Source: Chitinophagales bacterium
GTDB lineage: Bacteria > Bacteroidota > Bacteroidia > Chitinophagales > UBA10324
Reading direction: 5' to 3'
Assembly: GCA_019694975.1 (NCBI GenBank)
Contig: JAIBAY010000003.1
Span: forward strand, 496,001 to 560,000
DNA length: 64,000 nt
The position numbers and the translations under genes are program-made. Below, piece after piece: positions 44,261 to 53,963 of the stretch. Every line of letters begins with the position of its first letter. Positions within the stretch are counted from its first letter, which is position 1. The notes under the pieces were generated by a model. It was not told where the DNA came from, ran no database searches, and saw only the letters and a program-made list of their open reading frames with translations.

Positions 44261-44650
44261 ATGAAAAAAGTATTGTACCTCACACTCCTTCTTGCTTTCG
44301 CAGGAATCCAGTTCTCCCATGCACAGATTTCCGCTGAATCAGCAATGAAAACTTACACCAAAACAAAGAATCAGTTCGACGGGCTTACCGCCAAATACAA
44401 GCCTTATAAAGATATGGCTATTCAAAATGCCGATAAGCTAAGCCCGGAATTGCAAAGCAGCATGAAAGACCTCGATTTGCAAATGACCGGTTTTGGCGAT
44501 AAGCTCGACGCATTCCCGAAAGCCTCTTCCACCGAGCAAATTGCAATGGCTTCTTCACTCACCAGTGATTTTTCCAAGATAAAATCATCTACCAAAAGCG
44601 TTACCAAATCCATCAAAGGCATGAAGTTGCCTGCAATGCCAAAGTTATAA
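44261..44650 (+). CDS. Small secreted helical protein of unknown function
   Basis: The protein has 129 residues, with a clear signal peptide (MKKVLYLTLLLAFAGIQFSHAQ). The mature 107 residues are Lys/Ser/Met-rich and predicted helical (SAMKTYTKTKNQFDGLTAKYKPYKD..LSPELQSSMKDLDLQMTGFGDKLDAF), possibly a short periplasmic coiled coil. There are no cysteines and no known motif. A terminator-like hairpin follows it, so it appears monocistronic. I do not recognise the family. Confidence 0.75.
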   Translation: MKKVLYLTLLLAFAGIQFSHAQISAESAMKTYTKTKNQFDGLTAKYKPYKDMAIQNADKLSPELQSSMKDLDLQMTGFGDKLDAFPKASSTEQIAMASSLTSDFSKIKSSTKSVTKSIKGMKLPAMPKL

Positions 44651-44714
44651 TCTTGAAAGGGGTGTTGATGTACTGTACATAGCAAAACAATAAGGTACCA
44701 TCAGCATATAGCTT

Positions 44715-44749
44715 GCTCCTGCAGTGGGTTGCGGGGGTGAGCTTTTTTT
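44715..44749 (+). terminator. Probable terminator before the DUF3604 gene
   Basis: The arms GCTCCTGC (44715-44722) and GCGGGGGTGAGC (44731-44742) pair imperfectly, with perfect GCTC/GAGC at the base. Seven T residues follow (44743-44749). Confidence 0.55.
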
Positions 44750-44770
44750 ATGTACTTGCCCTCCAATTTT

Positions 44771-44779
44771 TTATCTTGT
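44771..44779 (+). promoter_or_regulatory. Candidate -7 element TTATCTTGT upstream of the DUF3604 gene
   Basis: Identical to the 9-mers at 8305, 20866 and 52262. It ends 18 nt before the ATG at 44798, a typical -7 placement with a short leader. Confidence 0.35.
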
Positions 44780-44797
44780 CGCTAATTAAATGAGCAC

Positions 44798-46684
44798 ATG
44801 AAAAAGATACAGCATACACTTTCCTTTTTGTTTTGCATCGCGATAGCCGGTTGCGGCAGCCACACGGATACCTCAAAAGAAGGCGGCAACCATGACGATG
44901 CACAAGCCGATTCCACCCGGGAAATTGTGATTGCCGTGAATCCGCTGAAGGAGTGCTACTTCGGCGACCTTCACCTGCACACCGCACTGTCTCCGGACGC
45001 CAATTTTTTTGGTGCTACCCTCCTGCCGGAAGATGCTTACAAGTATGCAAAAGGAGAAGAAGTCGTTTACCTCGGACAAAAGGTCAAACGGATCGCACCG
45101 CTCGACTTTCTTGCAGTTACCGACCACTCTGAATACCTCGGTGTTATAGTAGCTGTGAAAGACCCGAAAGGCCCGTTTGCCGGCACTGAGTTATACCGGC
45201 AATTCAACAGTACTGATCAGAAAGATGTAGCCAAATCATTCGGCGATTTTGTTGCCGACATGAGTGCCAATAAACCCAATCCCGAACTGAACAAACCGGA
45301 AGTAATAAAGAGTGCCTGGCAACATGTGATTGATGCAGCCAATGCGGCTAATGATCCCGGCAAGTTTACGGCACTGATAGGCTATGAATGGACCTCTGCT
45401 CCCAACAACATAAATAATCATGCGCAGAACCTTCACCGCTGTGTCATCTTCAAAGGAGACAAGGTACCCGAACTGCCCTTCTCTTCTTTCGAATCCCAGG
45501 ACCCCGAAGATCTTTGGAAGTACATGGAGAATGCCCGTAAAAACGGCAGCGATGTGTTAGCAGTTCCTCACAATGGAAATGTAAGCAATGGATTAATGTT
45601 CGATACAAAAACACTTTCCGGGAAACCGCTGACTAAGGAATATGCCGAAACCCGCATGAACAATGAGCCACTCACCGAACTCAATCAGGGCAAAGGACAG
45701 AGTGAAACGCGTCCTGAGTTATCACCCAATGATGAATTCGCCAATTATGAATTGTTTGAAACGCTGCTGAGCAGTACGGAGATTTCCAAATATAAAACCG
45801 GCGGCTATATAAGGCAGGCTTACGGCGTGGGACAGGAACTACAGGCAAAGATTGGCGCCAACCCATTCAAATATGGACTGGAAGGCGGCACTGATTATCA
45901 CTCTGGCGTTTCCTCCAGTGAAGAAAACAATTACCCGGGATCACACGGAACACAGGATAATCTCGGTAAAAACTATAAAGAAATTCTGACCGCCAAAGAA
46001 TCAGTTGGTGGTGAACCTCCTACTCGGCTAAGTGCAGCCGGATTGACCGGCGTATGGGCCGAAAGCAATACAAGAGATGCGATTTTTGATGCGTTGAAAA
46101 GGAAAGAATGCTTTGCCACTTCTGGCACCCGCATTAAAGTGCGGATGTTTGCCGGCTGGAATTATCCTGCCGACCTGGTTAAACAAGATGACTGGGTTAA
46201 ATTGGCCTATGCCGGCGGTGTACCGATGGGTGCTGACCTCGTGGCAACAGCCGGTGGAGGCAAACCAAAATTCCTGGTGCAGGCTGTCAAAGATCCAAAC
46301 TCAGCCAACCTCGACAGGATACAGATCATTAAAGTGAGCACAAAAAATGGAAAGAGTACCGAACAAATCTTTGATGTGGTATGGAGTGGTGAAAGAAAAA
46401 TCAATGCAAAGGGTAAGCTGGAAGCAGTCGGCAATACGGTGGATGTGAATGCGGCAACATATACCAATACAATCGGTGACGCGGTTTTAACCGGCTGGTG
46501 GGAAGATGCAGGGTTTGATCCGGAGGCATACTGCACTTACTATGCAAGGGTGCTCGAAATTCCAACACCGAGGTGGAGCACCTACCTTTCCGCGAAGTAT
46601 AAAATGCCATTGAACTCCCTGACGGATGCCATCATCCAGGAACGCGCCTGGACCAGCCCCGTTTGGTACACGCCGGCGAAATAA
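44798..46684 (+). CDS. DUF3604 protein (PHP-like metal-dependent hydrolase fold), lipoprotein
   Basis: The protein has 628 residues with a lipoprotein signal (FLFCIAIAGC). The core starts at CYFGDLHLHTALSPDANF, whose HLH resembles the first metal-binding motif of PHP phosphoesterases. LDFLAVTDHSEYLG (Asp-His) follows, then AVPHNGNVSNG, GGTDYHSG and a C-terminal RDAIFDALKRKECFATSGTRIKVRMF. These are hallmarks of DUF3604, whose function is not established. A phosphoesterase or other metallohydrolase activity is an inference from the motifs. In other bacteria the family often sits near parvulins and HupE/UreJ-like proteins, as it does here (next genes). Confidence 0.88.
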   Translation: MKKIQHTLSFLFCIAIAGCGSHTDTSKEGGNHDDAQADSTREIVIAVNPLKECYFGDLHLHTALSPDANFFGATLLPEDAYKYAKGEEVVYLGQKVKRIAPLDFLAVTDHSEYLGVIVAVKDPKGPFAGTELYRQFNSTDQKDVAKSFGDFVADMSANKPNPELNKPEVIKSAWQHVIDAANAANDPGKFTALIGYEWTSAPNNINNHAQNLHRCVIFKGDKVPELPFSSFESQDPEDLWKYMENARKNGSDVLAVPHNGNVSNGLMFDTKTLSGKPLTKEYAETRMNNEPLTELNQGKGQSETRPELSPNDEFANYELFETLLSSTEISKYKTGGYIRQAYGVGQELQAKIGANPFKYGLEGGTDYHSGVSSSEENNYPGSHGTQDNLGKNYKEILTAKESVGGEPPTRLSAAGLTGVWAESNTRDAIFDALKRKECFATSGTRIKVRMFAGWNYPADLVKQDDWVKLAYAGGVPMGADLVATAGGGKPKFLVQAVKDPNSANLDRIQIIKVSTKNGKSTEQIFDVVWSGERKINAKGKLEAVGNTVDVNAATYTNTIGDAVLTGWWEDAGFDPEAYCTYYARVLEIPTPRWSTYLSAKYKMPLNSLTDAIIQERAWTSPVWYTPAK

Positions 46685-46988
46685 TGCAGGGGTTTTTCAA
46701 TCGCCGTATTTAAATTGGAAAGCGATAGCATGTTTCATCCATAATCGATATTCCCGGTGCATTTACACGTTGCCGCCTGGTCAATGATGGATTGATTAAC
46801 AACGCAGGATTTATGTCAGTTGAAGCAATCATCATTGCCGGTTATTGGGGAAAAAAATTTCCGCCGGAAACCGAAACAGCTATCTGAAACAGGAATGATG
46901 AACTGCCATCTTGCTTTTGATATTTTCCACTGAACTTATGCTTCGGAGTCACTGCCTGATATAATTATTGCTTTAATACTTTTACGAA
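46685..46988. other. Intergenic region after DUF3604
   Basis: About 300 bp with no intact gene. A short open stretch near 46748-46860 reads IDIPGAFTRC.., but it has no start or family support. No hairpin terminator is evident. Confidence 0.4.
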
Positions 46989-47846
46989 ATGCAGGAATCT
47001 TTGAAAAAACTGATATCCGAACCAATTATCCAGTTCATCCTGTCGGGTATCATATTGTATTTGATGGTGAGTTTTGTACAGCAGCAGCGCGATTTTCAGC
47101 AGCGGGAGATCATAGTCGATAGTGACAGGATTGCGTTGATGATAATGAATTACAAAACACAAACCGGCAGCTTACCTTCAAAGCAACAGCTCGACGCCCT
47201 TATTGAAGATTATATCAGTGAAGAGATTTACTATCGTGAAGCCAAAAAGATGGGCCTCGATAAAGATGACGAAATCATCCGCAGACGGCTGGCACAGAAA
47301 CTTACCTTTATGCAATCCGGCCTTGCCGAAATAAAAAATCCGGGTGACGCTGACCTTCTTGCATTCTATAACAGCCATCCTGATTTGTTTATGCAGGATG
47401 CCTCGGCAAGTTTTTCCCATGTTTATTTCAGTACTACAAACAGCAACGACAGCATTGCCCGGCAGAGAGCTGTTGAAGCATTGCAGCAGCTGAAAAAGAG
47501 CAGCCTGCAGCGATCACCTTCATCGGGCGACCCTTTCCCGCTGCAGTATGATTATACTGATCAGACTGCAACAGATGTACGGCAAAATTTCGGCAGCAAT
47601 GCGTTTGCTGATTCAGTGTTTCAGGCCGCAACTAACACCTGGACAGGCCCTGTACAATCCGGCTATGGATGGCATTTGATTTATATTTCTTCACGGGGCA
47701 CCAAGGCTTTAAAAGATTATTCGAATGTCAAAGAGGAAGTAAAAATAAAATACCTCGAATCGGCAAAGGCTGAACAGGATAAGCAGGCATTCGAAAAACT
47801 AAGAAGCCGGTATATCATTCGCCGTGCATACCTGGAAACACCATGA
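46989..47846 (+). CDS. Membrane-anchored parvulin-type peptidyl-prolyl isomerase
   Basis: The protein has 285 residues. One N-terminal transmembrane helix (about 10-30, IIQFILSGIILYLMVSFV) anchors it. A SurA-like helical region (IALMIMNYKTQTGSLPSKQQLDALIEDYISEEIYYREAKKMGLDKDDEIIRRRLAQKL) follows. A PpiC/rotamase domain (about 120-255) has ASASFSHVYFST, FADSVFQA and WTGPVQSGYGWHLIYISSR. It is predicted to act as a chaperone/isomerase in the periplasm. The stop overlaps the ATG of the HupE/UreJ gene (ATGA), so the two are translationally coupled. Confidence 0.92.
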   Translation: MQESLKKLISEPIIQFILSGIILYLMVSFVQQQRDFQQREIIVDSDRIALMIMNYKTQTGSLPSKQQLDALIEDYISEEIYYREAKKMGLDKDDEIIRRRLAQKLTFMQSGLAEIKNPGDADLLAFYNSHPDLFMQDASASFSHVYFSTTNSNDSIARQRAVEALQQLKKSSLQRSPSSGDPFPLQYDYTDQTATDVRQNFGSNAFADSVFQAATNTWTGPVQSGYGWHLIYISSRGTKALKDYSNVKEEVKIKYLESAKAEQDKQAFEKLRSRYIIRRAYLETP

Positions 47847-48835
47847 AACAACGCGCCCTCCTTATTGCGACGATATTGCTACTGCCGCTAATGATGCGCG
47901 CACATGAAATCCGTCCGGGTTATCTGGAATTCAAAGAAGCGACAGATCATACATTACAGATAACATGGAAACAACCATTGATGGGTGAATATGGCCTGCC
48001 GCTGCATCCTGTCCTCTCATCCGGATGGCTGCAAGATTCACTGACAGACATCAGCTATACGGAAAGTTATATCATCAAACGGTGGAAGATAGCAGCCGGT
48101 CATGCGGCCCTCGACCGGCAAACCATCACAATTAACGGACTTGAAAAAACGATGACCGATGTATTGGTACAGGTCATATTGGCGGATCAGACTAGCTACA
48201 GTTATTTACTGAAACCGGTACAGCCCTCCGTCACGCTTGCGTTATCGTCACCGCAGACGCCACCGGTGTGGCAATATCTTCAGATGGGAATGCATCACAT
48301 CTGGTCGGGCTTTGATCATCTGCTTTTTGTATTCGGCCTGTTGCTATTGGTAAGAAGAAGATCATTATTAATCTGGACCATCACGGCTTTCACCATTGCG
48401 CATAGCATAACGCTGGCCTTAGCCACTTTTCAAATCATAACTGTATCATCAGCATTTACTGAAGCGGCTATTGCACTCAGCATTGTTTTCCTCGCCGTTG
48501 AAATTGCACGGCATCACAATGGGAAAGATGGTTTCACCTACCGTCATCCATGGCTTGTTTCTTTCTTTTTCGGGCTCTTGCACGGACTTGGATTTGCCAG
48601 CGCGTTGCAGCAGGTGGGTTTACCGGAAGATAATATTCCACTGGCGTTAATGCTCTTCAATGCGGGTGTGGAAATTGGTCAGTTAACTTTCGTGGCTGCA
48701 GTGTTGTCCGCCGCTGCAATGGTGCGAACATTCAAATGGCGTTTCCCTGTTGGGATGAAAAATATTCCTCCGTTTATCACGGGCACGCTGGCTATGTATT
48801 GGTTTATAGAAAGAGTATTCGCTGTTTTTTGCTGA
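47843..48835 (+). CDS. HupE/UreJ-like membrane protein
   Basis: The protein has 330 residues: a signal peptide (ending MMRAHE), a periplasmic beta-rich domain (about 22-150) and six to seven transmembrane helices. The membrane part has MGMHHIWSGFDHLLFVFGLLLL, TAFTIAHSITLAL and FFFGLLHGLGFASAL..MLFNAGVEIGQL. The conserved His/Asp residues are typical of HupE/UreJ, a group linked to Ni/Co transport in hydrogenase and urease clusters. The PF13795-type (HupE_UreJ_2) subgroup, with the N-terminal periplasmic domain as seen here, is not clearly tied to metal uptake. It is coupled to the parvulin gene, so it may be a folding client or partner. Confidence 0.88.
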   Translation: MKQRALLIATILLLPLMMRAHEIRPGYLEFKEATDHTLQITWKQPLMGEYGLPLHPVLSSGWLQDSLTDISYTESYIIKRWKIAAGHAALDRQTITINGLEKTMTDVLVQVILADQTSYSYLLKPVQPSVTLALSSPQTPPVWQYLQMGMHHIWSGFDHLLFVFGLLLLVRRRSLLIWTITAFTIAHSITLALATFQIITVSSAFTEAAIALSIVFLAVEIARHHNGKDGFTYRHPWLVSFFFGLLHGLGFASALQQVGLPEDNIPLALMLFNAGVEIGQLTFVAAVLSAAAMVRTFKWRFPVGMKNIPPFITGTLAMYWFIERVFAVFC

Positions 48836-48950
48836 ACAACCGGTGATAAAGCAGACAATTCAAATGATATTAATAGCAGTTGAAGTATCAGCGGATCAGG
48901 ATGCATAAAGTTTATTCAATCAGCTTTATCCCGTCATTCCATAACCGGTA

Positions 48951-50717
48951 CTAAACAACAATCTCCTTCTTTTTCATGAACTGCAACTCATATAAATTCC
49001 TGTAATGCCCGTTCAGTTCCAGCAGTTGTTCATGGGTACCAAGTTCTTTCACCTCTCCTTTTTCCAACACCAAAATCTTATTGGCATGCTGTATCGTGGA
49101 CAGGCGATGTGCGATGATGATAGAGGTTCTGCCTTCTATCAGCTTCCTGATAGCATGCTGAATAAGTATTTCTGATTCCGTATCAATAGAAGAGGTAGCT
49201 TCATCCAACACTAATATTTTTGGATTAAACACAAGTGCACGCACAAAAGAAATCAGCTGCCGTTGTCCCACCGACAAGGTAGCGCCACGCTCCATCACAT
49301 GATAATCATATCCGCCGGGCAACTTTTCAATCCAGTCTGCCACACCGCAGAGTGTGGCTGCTTCTTTCACCTGCTCACGGGTAATGGCCGGGTTGCGCAA
49401 CGTGATATTGTCCATCACCGATCCTGAAAACAAAAACACATCTTGCAATACCAGGCCAATCATGCTTCTTAAGGTCTCCAGTTCATACGCTTTCGTGCTC
49501 ACGCCGTCCAGGTAAATGGTTCCCTGCTGTATCTCATAAAAACGGCTGAGGATATTGATGATGGATGTTTTGCCTGCACCGGTGGCACCCACTATTGCCA
49601 GTGTTTGCCCGGCACCTACATGGAAGGAAACATCTTTCAACACAAAATTTTCATCGTCATAAGCAAAATGCACATGGTCGAATACAATGTCACCACTGAC
49701 AATATTGGCTGTATGGCGCCCGGTATTTTGCATCGAGTCACTATTATCCAGCAGTTTAAACACACGTTCGCTGGCTACCATGCCCATCTGCAGCGTGTTA
49801 AACTTATCAGCCAGCATACGAATGGGCCGGAACAGCAGGTTGATGTACAGGATAAATGAAATCATTACACCGAGCGACGTCCTGTCGTCGAGCACCTGGT
49901 AAGCGCCATACCATACCAGCAGGCCGAGGGCAAGGCTGGATATGATGTCCACTACCGGGAAGAAAACAGAATAATACCAGATGCCGCGGATATTCGCCGT
50001 TCTGTGCTCCCTGTTGATGGCTTTGAATTTTTTCATCTCCCGCTCTTCCGCATTAAATACCTGCACCACACTCATGCCGCTGATATGTTCCTGCATGAAA
50101 GCATTGAGGCGTGCCACCTGGTTTCGCACTTCAATAAATGATTTGCGGATGCCTTCTTTGAAAATATAAGCGGCTACGAGCAACACCGGCAATACCGAAA
50201 GACAAACAAGTGTGAGTTGCCATGATGAATAAAACATCATCGACAACACGGCAACAATCGTGAGCAGATCACTCAGGATCGTGATGACACCTTCCGCAAA
50301 AATATCGTTAATGGCCTCCACATCATTAATGGTCCGGGTAGTGGCAGTACCCAAAGGAGTTCGGTCGAAATAACGGAGGTTGAGACTGAGTACGTGTGCA
50401 TACACGCGCTGCCGCAGATCGCGTACGATCGACTGCCCCAGCCAGTTAGTGTTATAGGTGAAGAAATAGGTGAGCCCTGCCTGGAAAAAAAGCAAACCCA
50501 TCAGGACAGCCGACATCATCAGCAACTTGTTCCAGTTGCCGGTGAGTATATATTTGTCTATGGTGATTTGAATCAGGTATGGGCTCAATGGTGATAAGGC
50601 TGCAATCACCACTGCAATGAGTAAGGCGAGATAGAATCGCTTTTTATACGGTTGCACCAGGCTCAATACGCGCCGCAGCAGCCGGAAGTCAATAAGTTTG
50701 TTGAGCAGCTTTTTCAA
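48951..50717 (-). CDS. ABC exporter of the MsbA/multidrug type (TMD-NBD)
   Basis: The protein has 588 residues. No ATG opens the frame; TTG at 50715-50717 is the likely start. Six transmembrane helices occupy about 20-310. The NBD has canonical motifs: Walker A GATGAGKTS, signature LSVGQRQ, Walker B ILVLDEATSS and H-loop IIIAHRLST. It is a homodimeric or heterodimeric exporter of lipid or drug type; the substrate is unknown. It is convergent with the HupE gene (115-nt gap) and lies 78 nt downstream of truA on the same strand, so it may share its transcript. Unlike the exporter at 32394, all catalytic residues are intact. Confidence 0.92.
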   Translation of the reverse strand: MKKLLNKLIDFRLLRRVLSLVQPYKKRFYLALLIAVVIAALSPLSPYLIQITIDKYILTGNWNKLLMMSAVLMGLLFFQAGLTYFFTYNTNWLGQSIVRDLRQRVYAHVLSLNLRYFDRTPLGTATTRTINDVEAINDIFAEGVITILSDLLTIVAVLSMMFYSSWQLTLVCLSVLPVLLVAAYIFKEGIRKSFIEVRNQVARLNAFMQEHISGMSVVQVFNAEEREMKKFKAINREHRTANIRGIWYYSVFFPVVDIISSLALGLLVWYGAYQVLDDRTSLGVMISFILYINLLFRPIRMLADKFNTLQMGMVASERVFKLLDNSDSMQNTGRHTANIVSGDIVFDHVHFAYDDENFVLKDVSFHVGAGQTLAIVGATGAGKTSIINILSRFYEIQQGTIYLDGVSTKAYELETLRSMIGLVLQDVFLFSGSVMDNITLRNPAITREQVKEAATLCGVADWIEKLPGGYDYHVMERGATLSVGQRQLISFVRALVFNPKILVLDEATSSIDTESEILIQHAIRKLIEGRTSIIIAHRLSTIQHANKILVLEKGEVKELGTHEQLLELNGHYRNLYELQFMKKKEIVV

Positions 50718-50795
50718 TCGGATGCAAAATACAAATTGTGCGCCGGCTGATGCTGACTAAACAGGAGATATTGGCTTAACCGCAACAATAACTTT

Positions 50796-51578
50796 TCATA
50801 CATCAAGTTTCGTCAGCAGCCCTTCCGGATACCGCACTTCAATCAGTGTAAGTCCCTGCGGTGGTGCAGAAAAATCCGTCTTATGCGGTTGCCTGCTTTC
50901 TATCAATTGCATCAACTGCTCTAACGATATCTTTCCACGTGCATAACGGATGGAAGTGGCGACAATGCCTCGTACCATGCCTCTTAAAAAACGGTCGGCT
51001 GAAATAGTCAGGCGCAACAAATGCTGCAGTGGTTCATGTTCCCATTGTGCGGCGCTGATCCTGCACAATGTTGTCTTAACCTGTGTCCTTTTCTTACTGA
51101 ATGCGGCGAAGTCATTCTGGCTGCTGAAAAAAGCCGCTGCTTCATTCAGCTTCACTACCGATAATTCCGGGTACGGATATAAGGATGCGAAATCGGTGAG
51201 GAAAGGATTCTTGTCGTAGCAGATAAGGTATTCATATGTTCGCAACACAGCATCAAAGCGTGCATTAAAATCAGCTGGTACGGAAAAGACATTCCGGACG
51301 GATATATCTTCCGGCAGCATAAAATTCAACCGACGGTGAAACTGATCAGGCAAAGATGGTCCGAAATCGAAGTGGGCAAAATTCTGGCGGGCATGCACAC
51401 CGGCATCGGTGCGCCCGGAAGCGGTAACCATCACTTCCTGCTGTAGCAGCACCGATAACATTTCATTCACTATTTGCTGAATCGTACAGTCTGTATTCTT
51501 CTGCATCTGCCAGCCATGGTAAGCAGTCCCTTTATAAGACAGCTCAAGAAGGTATCGCGCAGGCACGTTGTCAGGCAT
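50796..51578 (-). CDS. truA: tRNA pseudouridine synthase A
   Basis: The protein has 260 residues. The catalytic Asp lies in ASGRTDAGVHARQNFAHFD. Further TruA signatures are YLLELSYKGTAYHGWQMQ at the N-terminus, NARFDAVLRTYEYLICYDKNP and the C-terminal FLRGMVRGIVATSIRYARGKIS. It converts uridines 38-40 in the anticodon arm of tRNAs to pseudouridine. It is followed by an ABC exporter gene. The DUF4293 gene starts divergently about 210 nt upstream. Confidence 0.97.
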   Translation of the reverse strand: MPDNVPARYLLELSYKGTAYHGWQMQKNTDCTIQQIVNEMLSVLLQQEVMVTASGRTDAGVHARQNFAHFDFGPSLPDQFHRRLNFMLPEDISVRNVFSVPADFNARFDAVLRTYEYLICYDKNPFLTDFASLYPYPELSVVKLNEAAAFFSSQNDFAAFSKKRTQVKTTLCRISAAQWEHEPLQHLLRLTISADRFLRGMVRGIVATSIRYARGKISLEQLMQLIESRQPHKTDFSAPPQGLTLIEVRYPEGLLTKLDV

Positions 51579-51786
51579 ATTTTTTTAAAGAGAGATCAGG
51601 CAACGTCAAACTTAGTCAAACTGCGTCATAAAAAACGGTGTATCATCCTTTGCAGGCGGAATGCCTGTTTCATACGATTCATAAATCTTCATTAATTTGC
51701 CCGCAGAATTTTTGCCGTTGCATCTCTTTGGATTTATTGGCTGATGCGAATGTGCGATTCAAAATTAAATCAATACCATTGCTGTC

Positions 51787-52221
51787 ATGATTCAGCGTAT
51801 ACAAACCGTTTACCTCCTGCTTTCCCTCATTTGCGCCGGGCTGCTTTATCTGTTTCCCGTTTGGGCTACTACCGCGGAAAGCATTGATGGCGGCATGTCG
51901 GAAATCGGTGCCGGCACACACCTGTTGTTGTTGCCGCTGCCCATACTGATGATCGTCTCCCACCTGATTGCGGTATTTTCCTATAAAAACAGGAAAAGGC
52001 AGAAGCAGTTTTGCACGGGCAATATATTACTGTATGTCATTTTTTTGCTGGGCAGCCTGTTGCTGATTCAGCTGGAGCATCACTTCTTCCAGCATTTCAA
52101 CTTATTTGAATTCAGGCCCGGCGTGTTGTTACTGATTGCTGGTATCGTCTTTAATGTGCTGGCACGCAGCGGCATCAAAAAAGATGAAGCCTTATTAAGA
52201 TCCATGGACCGGTTACGGTAA
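51787..52221 (+). CDS. DUF4293 family membrane protein
   Basis: The protein has 144 residues. It has four predicted transmembrane helices: MIQRIQTVYLLLSLICAGLLYLF, LLLLPLPILMIVSHLIAVF, LYVIFLLGSLLLIQL and FRPGVLLLIAGIVFNVLA. The start IQRIQTVYLLL and end ARSGIKKDEALLRSMDRLR are the conserved ends of DUF4293, a family restricted to Bacteroidota. The C-terminal RSxDRLR motif is characteristic. Function is unknown. It is next to truA and recA, probably monocistronic. Confidence 0.9.
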   Translation: MIQRIQTVYLLLSLICAGLLYLFPVWATTAESIDGGMSEIGAGTHLLLLPLPILMIVSHLIAVFSYKNRKRQKQFCTGNILLYVIFLLGSLLLIQLEHHFFQHFNLFEFRPGVLLLIAGIVFNVLARSGIKKDEALLRSMDRLR

Positions 52222-52261
52222 CCTGATCAGTTGCCGGCTGGTGTTGTTTGCACTATATTGA

Positions 52262-52270
52262 TTATCTTGT
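52262..52270 (+). promoter_or_regulatory. Candidate -7 element TTATCTTGT upstream of recA
   Basis: The fourth copy of this 9-mer. It is 144 nt upstream of the recA ATG, implying a long leader if used. An SOS operator was not recognised in the interval. Confidence 0.3.
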
Positions 52271-52414
52271 TACAGTTTGTTTTCCTATATTTATCACCAC
52301 TATCACCACAGTATATGGCTGTTGAAAAATAAATCTTCCTGTTATAATTTATTATCTGAAATCTTTATTGAAATTCGTTTTTTATTCATTGATCATTAAA
52401 CAATCCAACAAGTT

Positions 52415-53449
52415 ATGGCAACTGCAAACCAGGAGAAGCTGAAAGCCCTGAAGCTCACCATGGAAAAAATCGACAAGGCATATGGAAAGGGCACCATTAT
52501 GAAATTAGGTGATACGATGATTGAACCGGTGGAAGCCATTTCAACCGGATCGTTGGGATTGGATCTTGCGCTGGGCGTGGGCGGGCTGCCGAAAGGCCGC
52601 GTAATCGAGATCTATGGGCCGGAGTCATCCGGTAAAACCACGCTGGCCATTCATGCCATTGCGCAGTCACAAAAGAAAGGTGGCATAGCGGCCTTTATTG
52701 ATGCTGAACATGCATTTGACAAATCCTATGCGCAGAAGCTGGGCGCCGATGTGGAAAATCTGCTCATCTCGCAGCCCGACAATGGTGAACAGGCGCTTGA
52801 GATCGCCGACAACCTGATCCGTTCAGGCGCAATTGATATACTCGTTATTGATTCCGTGGCAGCCCTGGTTCCAAGAAGTGAAATTGAAGGCGAGATGGGC
52901 GATTCAAAAATGGGATTGCATGCACGGCTGATGTCGCAGGCATTACGAAAGCTCACCGCCACCATCAGCAAAACAGGTTGCTGCTGCATCTTCATCAATC
53001 AGCTGCGCGAAAAGATAGGGGTGATGTTTGGTAATCCTGAAACAACCACCGGAGGCAATGCTTTGAAGTTTTATGCTTCCGTCCGGCTTGATATACGCCG
53101 CCTCGGACAAATTAAAGATGGTGACGTAGTAGTAGGCAATCACGTGAAGGTGAAGGTGGTGAAGAACAAAGTGGCGCCGCCGTTCCGCTTTGCGGAATTC
53201 GATATCATGTACGGAGAAGGCATCTCAAAAGCCGGCGAAATCATTGATATGGGTGTTGATCTTAATATTGTTCAGAAAAGCGGATCATGGTTCAGCTACG
53301 ATGGCAATAAACTCGGACAGGGACGTGATGCGGTGAAGCAACTGCTGATTGATAACCCTGAACTGTCAGATGAAATTGAAAAGAAGGTAAGAGAGAAGGT
53401 GATGGTTGCCGAACATGCGTTACCCGTAGAACGGGAAGAGGAAGACTGA
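52415..53449 (+). CDS. recA: Recombinase A
   Basis: The protein has 344 residues. The full set of RecA motifs is present: Walker [14 protein letters not shown] (about 69-81), Walker [10 protein letters not shown], loop L1 EIEGEMGD, L2/[39 protein letters not shown]. The C-terminus is acidic (EREEED). It catalyses homologous strand exchange and stimulates SOS repressor cleavage. It is monocistronic, with no recX next to it, and is followed at 76 nt by osmC. Confidence 0.98.
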   Translation: MATANQEKLKALKLTMEKIDKAYGKGTIMKLGDTMIEPVEAISTGSLGLDLALGVGGLPKGRVIEIYGPESSGKTTLAIHAIAQSQKKGGIAAFIDAEHAFDKSYAQKLGADVENLLISQPDNGEQALEIADNLIRSGAIDILVIDSVAALVPRSEIEGEMGDSKMGLHARLMSQALRKLTATISKTGCCCIFINQLREKIGVMFGNPETTTGGNALKFYASVRLDIRRLGQIKDGDVVVGNHVKVKVVKNKVAPPFRFAEFDIMYGEGISKAGEIIDMGVDLNIVQKSGSWFSYDGNKLGQGRDAVKQLLIDNPELSDEIEKKVREKVMVAEHALPVEREEED

Positions 53450-53525
53450 AATCTTTCCACCTTTAAACAATTAAGCCAATAAAACCGTTACACAACTCAA
53501 CTATAGAATAAAGCAAACAACCAAC

Positions 53526-53939
53526 ATGAAAAGAACAGCACATGCCATCTGGAATGGCTCCGGTAAAGACGGAAGCGGAACCCTGACCACGCAAAGTAAA
53601 GTACTTGATCAAGCCTCCTACTCATGGAGAACAAGGTTTCAGGATGTGGAAGGAACCAGTCCGGAGGAGTTGATAGCAGCGGCACATGCCGGCTGCCTTT
53701 CCATGAAACTCAGCTTTGTGCTGGGCAATGCAGGATTCACTCCCGAGTCAATTGAAACATCAGCCACCGTGGGTATTGCTGATGGTGTCATCAACGGCTC
53801 CCATATTAAGTTAAAAGCAAAAGTTCCGGGTATCTCCGCTGAAAAATTCCAGGAATGCGCTGCAGATGCAAAAGCCAACTGCCCGGTTTCAAAAGCATTG
53901 AATATGGAAATCACCTTGGAAGCCACATTAATATCATAA
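53526..53939 (+). CDS. OsmC/Ohr family peroxiredoxin
   Basis: The protein has 137 residues. The thiol-dependent peroxidase signature is visible: the peroxidatic Cys in AAHAGCLSMKLS and the second Cys in AKANCPVSKAL. The opening RTAHAIWNGSGKDGSGTLTT and the WRTRF strand are OsmC-like rather than Ohr-like. It detoxifies organic hydroperoxides. It is followed by a strong terminator, so it is the end of a transcript (possibly recA-osmC). Confidence 0.93.
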   Translation: MKRTAHAIWNGSGKDGSGTLTTQSKVLDQASYSWRTRFQDVEGTSPEELIAAAHAGCLSMKLSFVLGNAGFTPESIETSATVGIADGVINGSHIKLKAKVPGISAEKFQECAADAKANCPVSKALNMEITLEATLIS

Positions 53940-53963
53940 CGACGTTTTACTGACGATCATAAT

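Noticed and set aside
46748..46860. Reading IDIPGAFTRC..NDGLINNAGF, faintly like a HAF-type extracellular repeat remnant
   Set aside because: Only one imperfect unit with no start, no second repeat and no glycine spacing. Probably chance.
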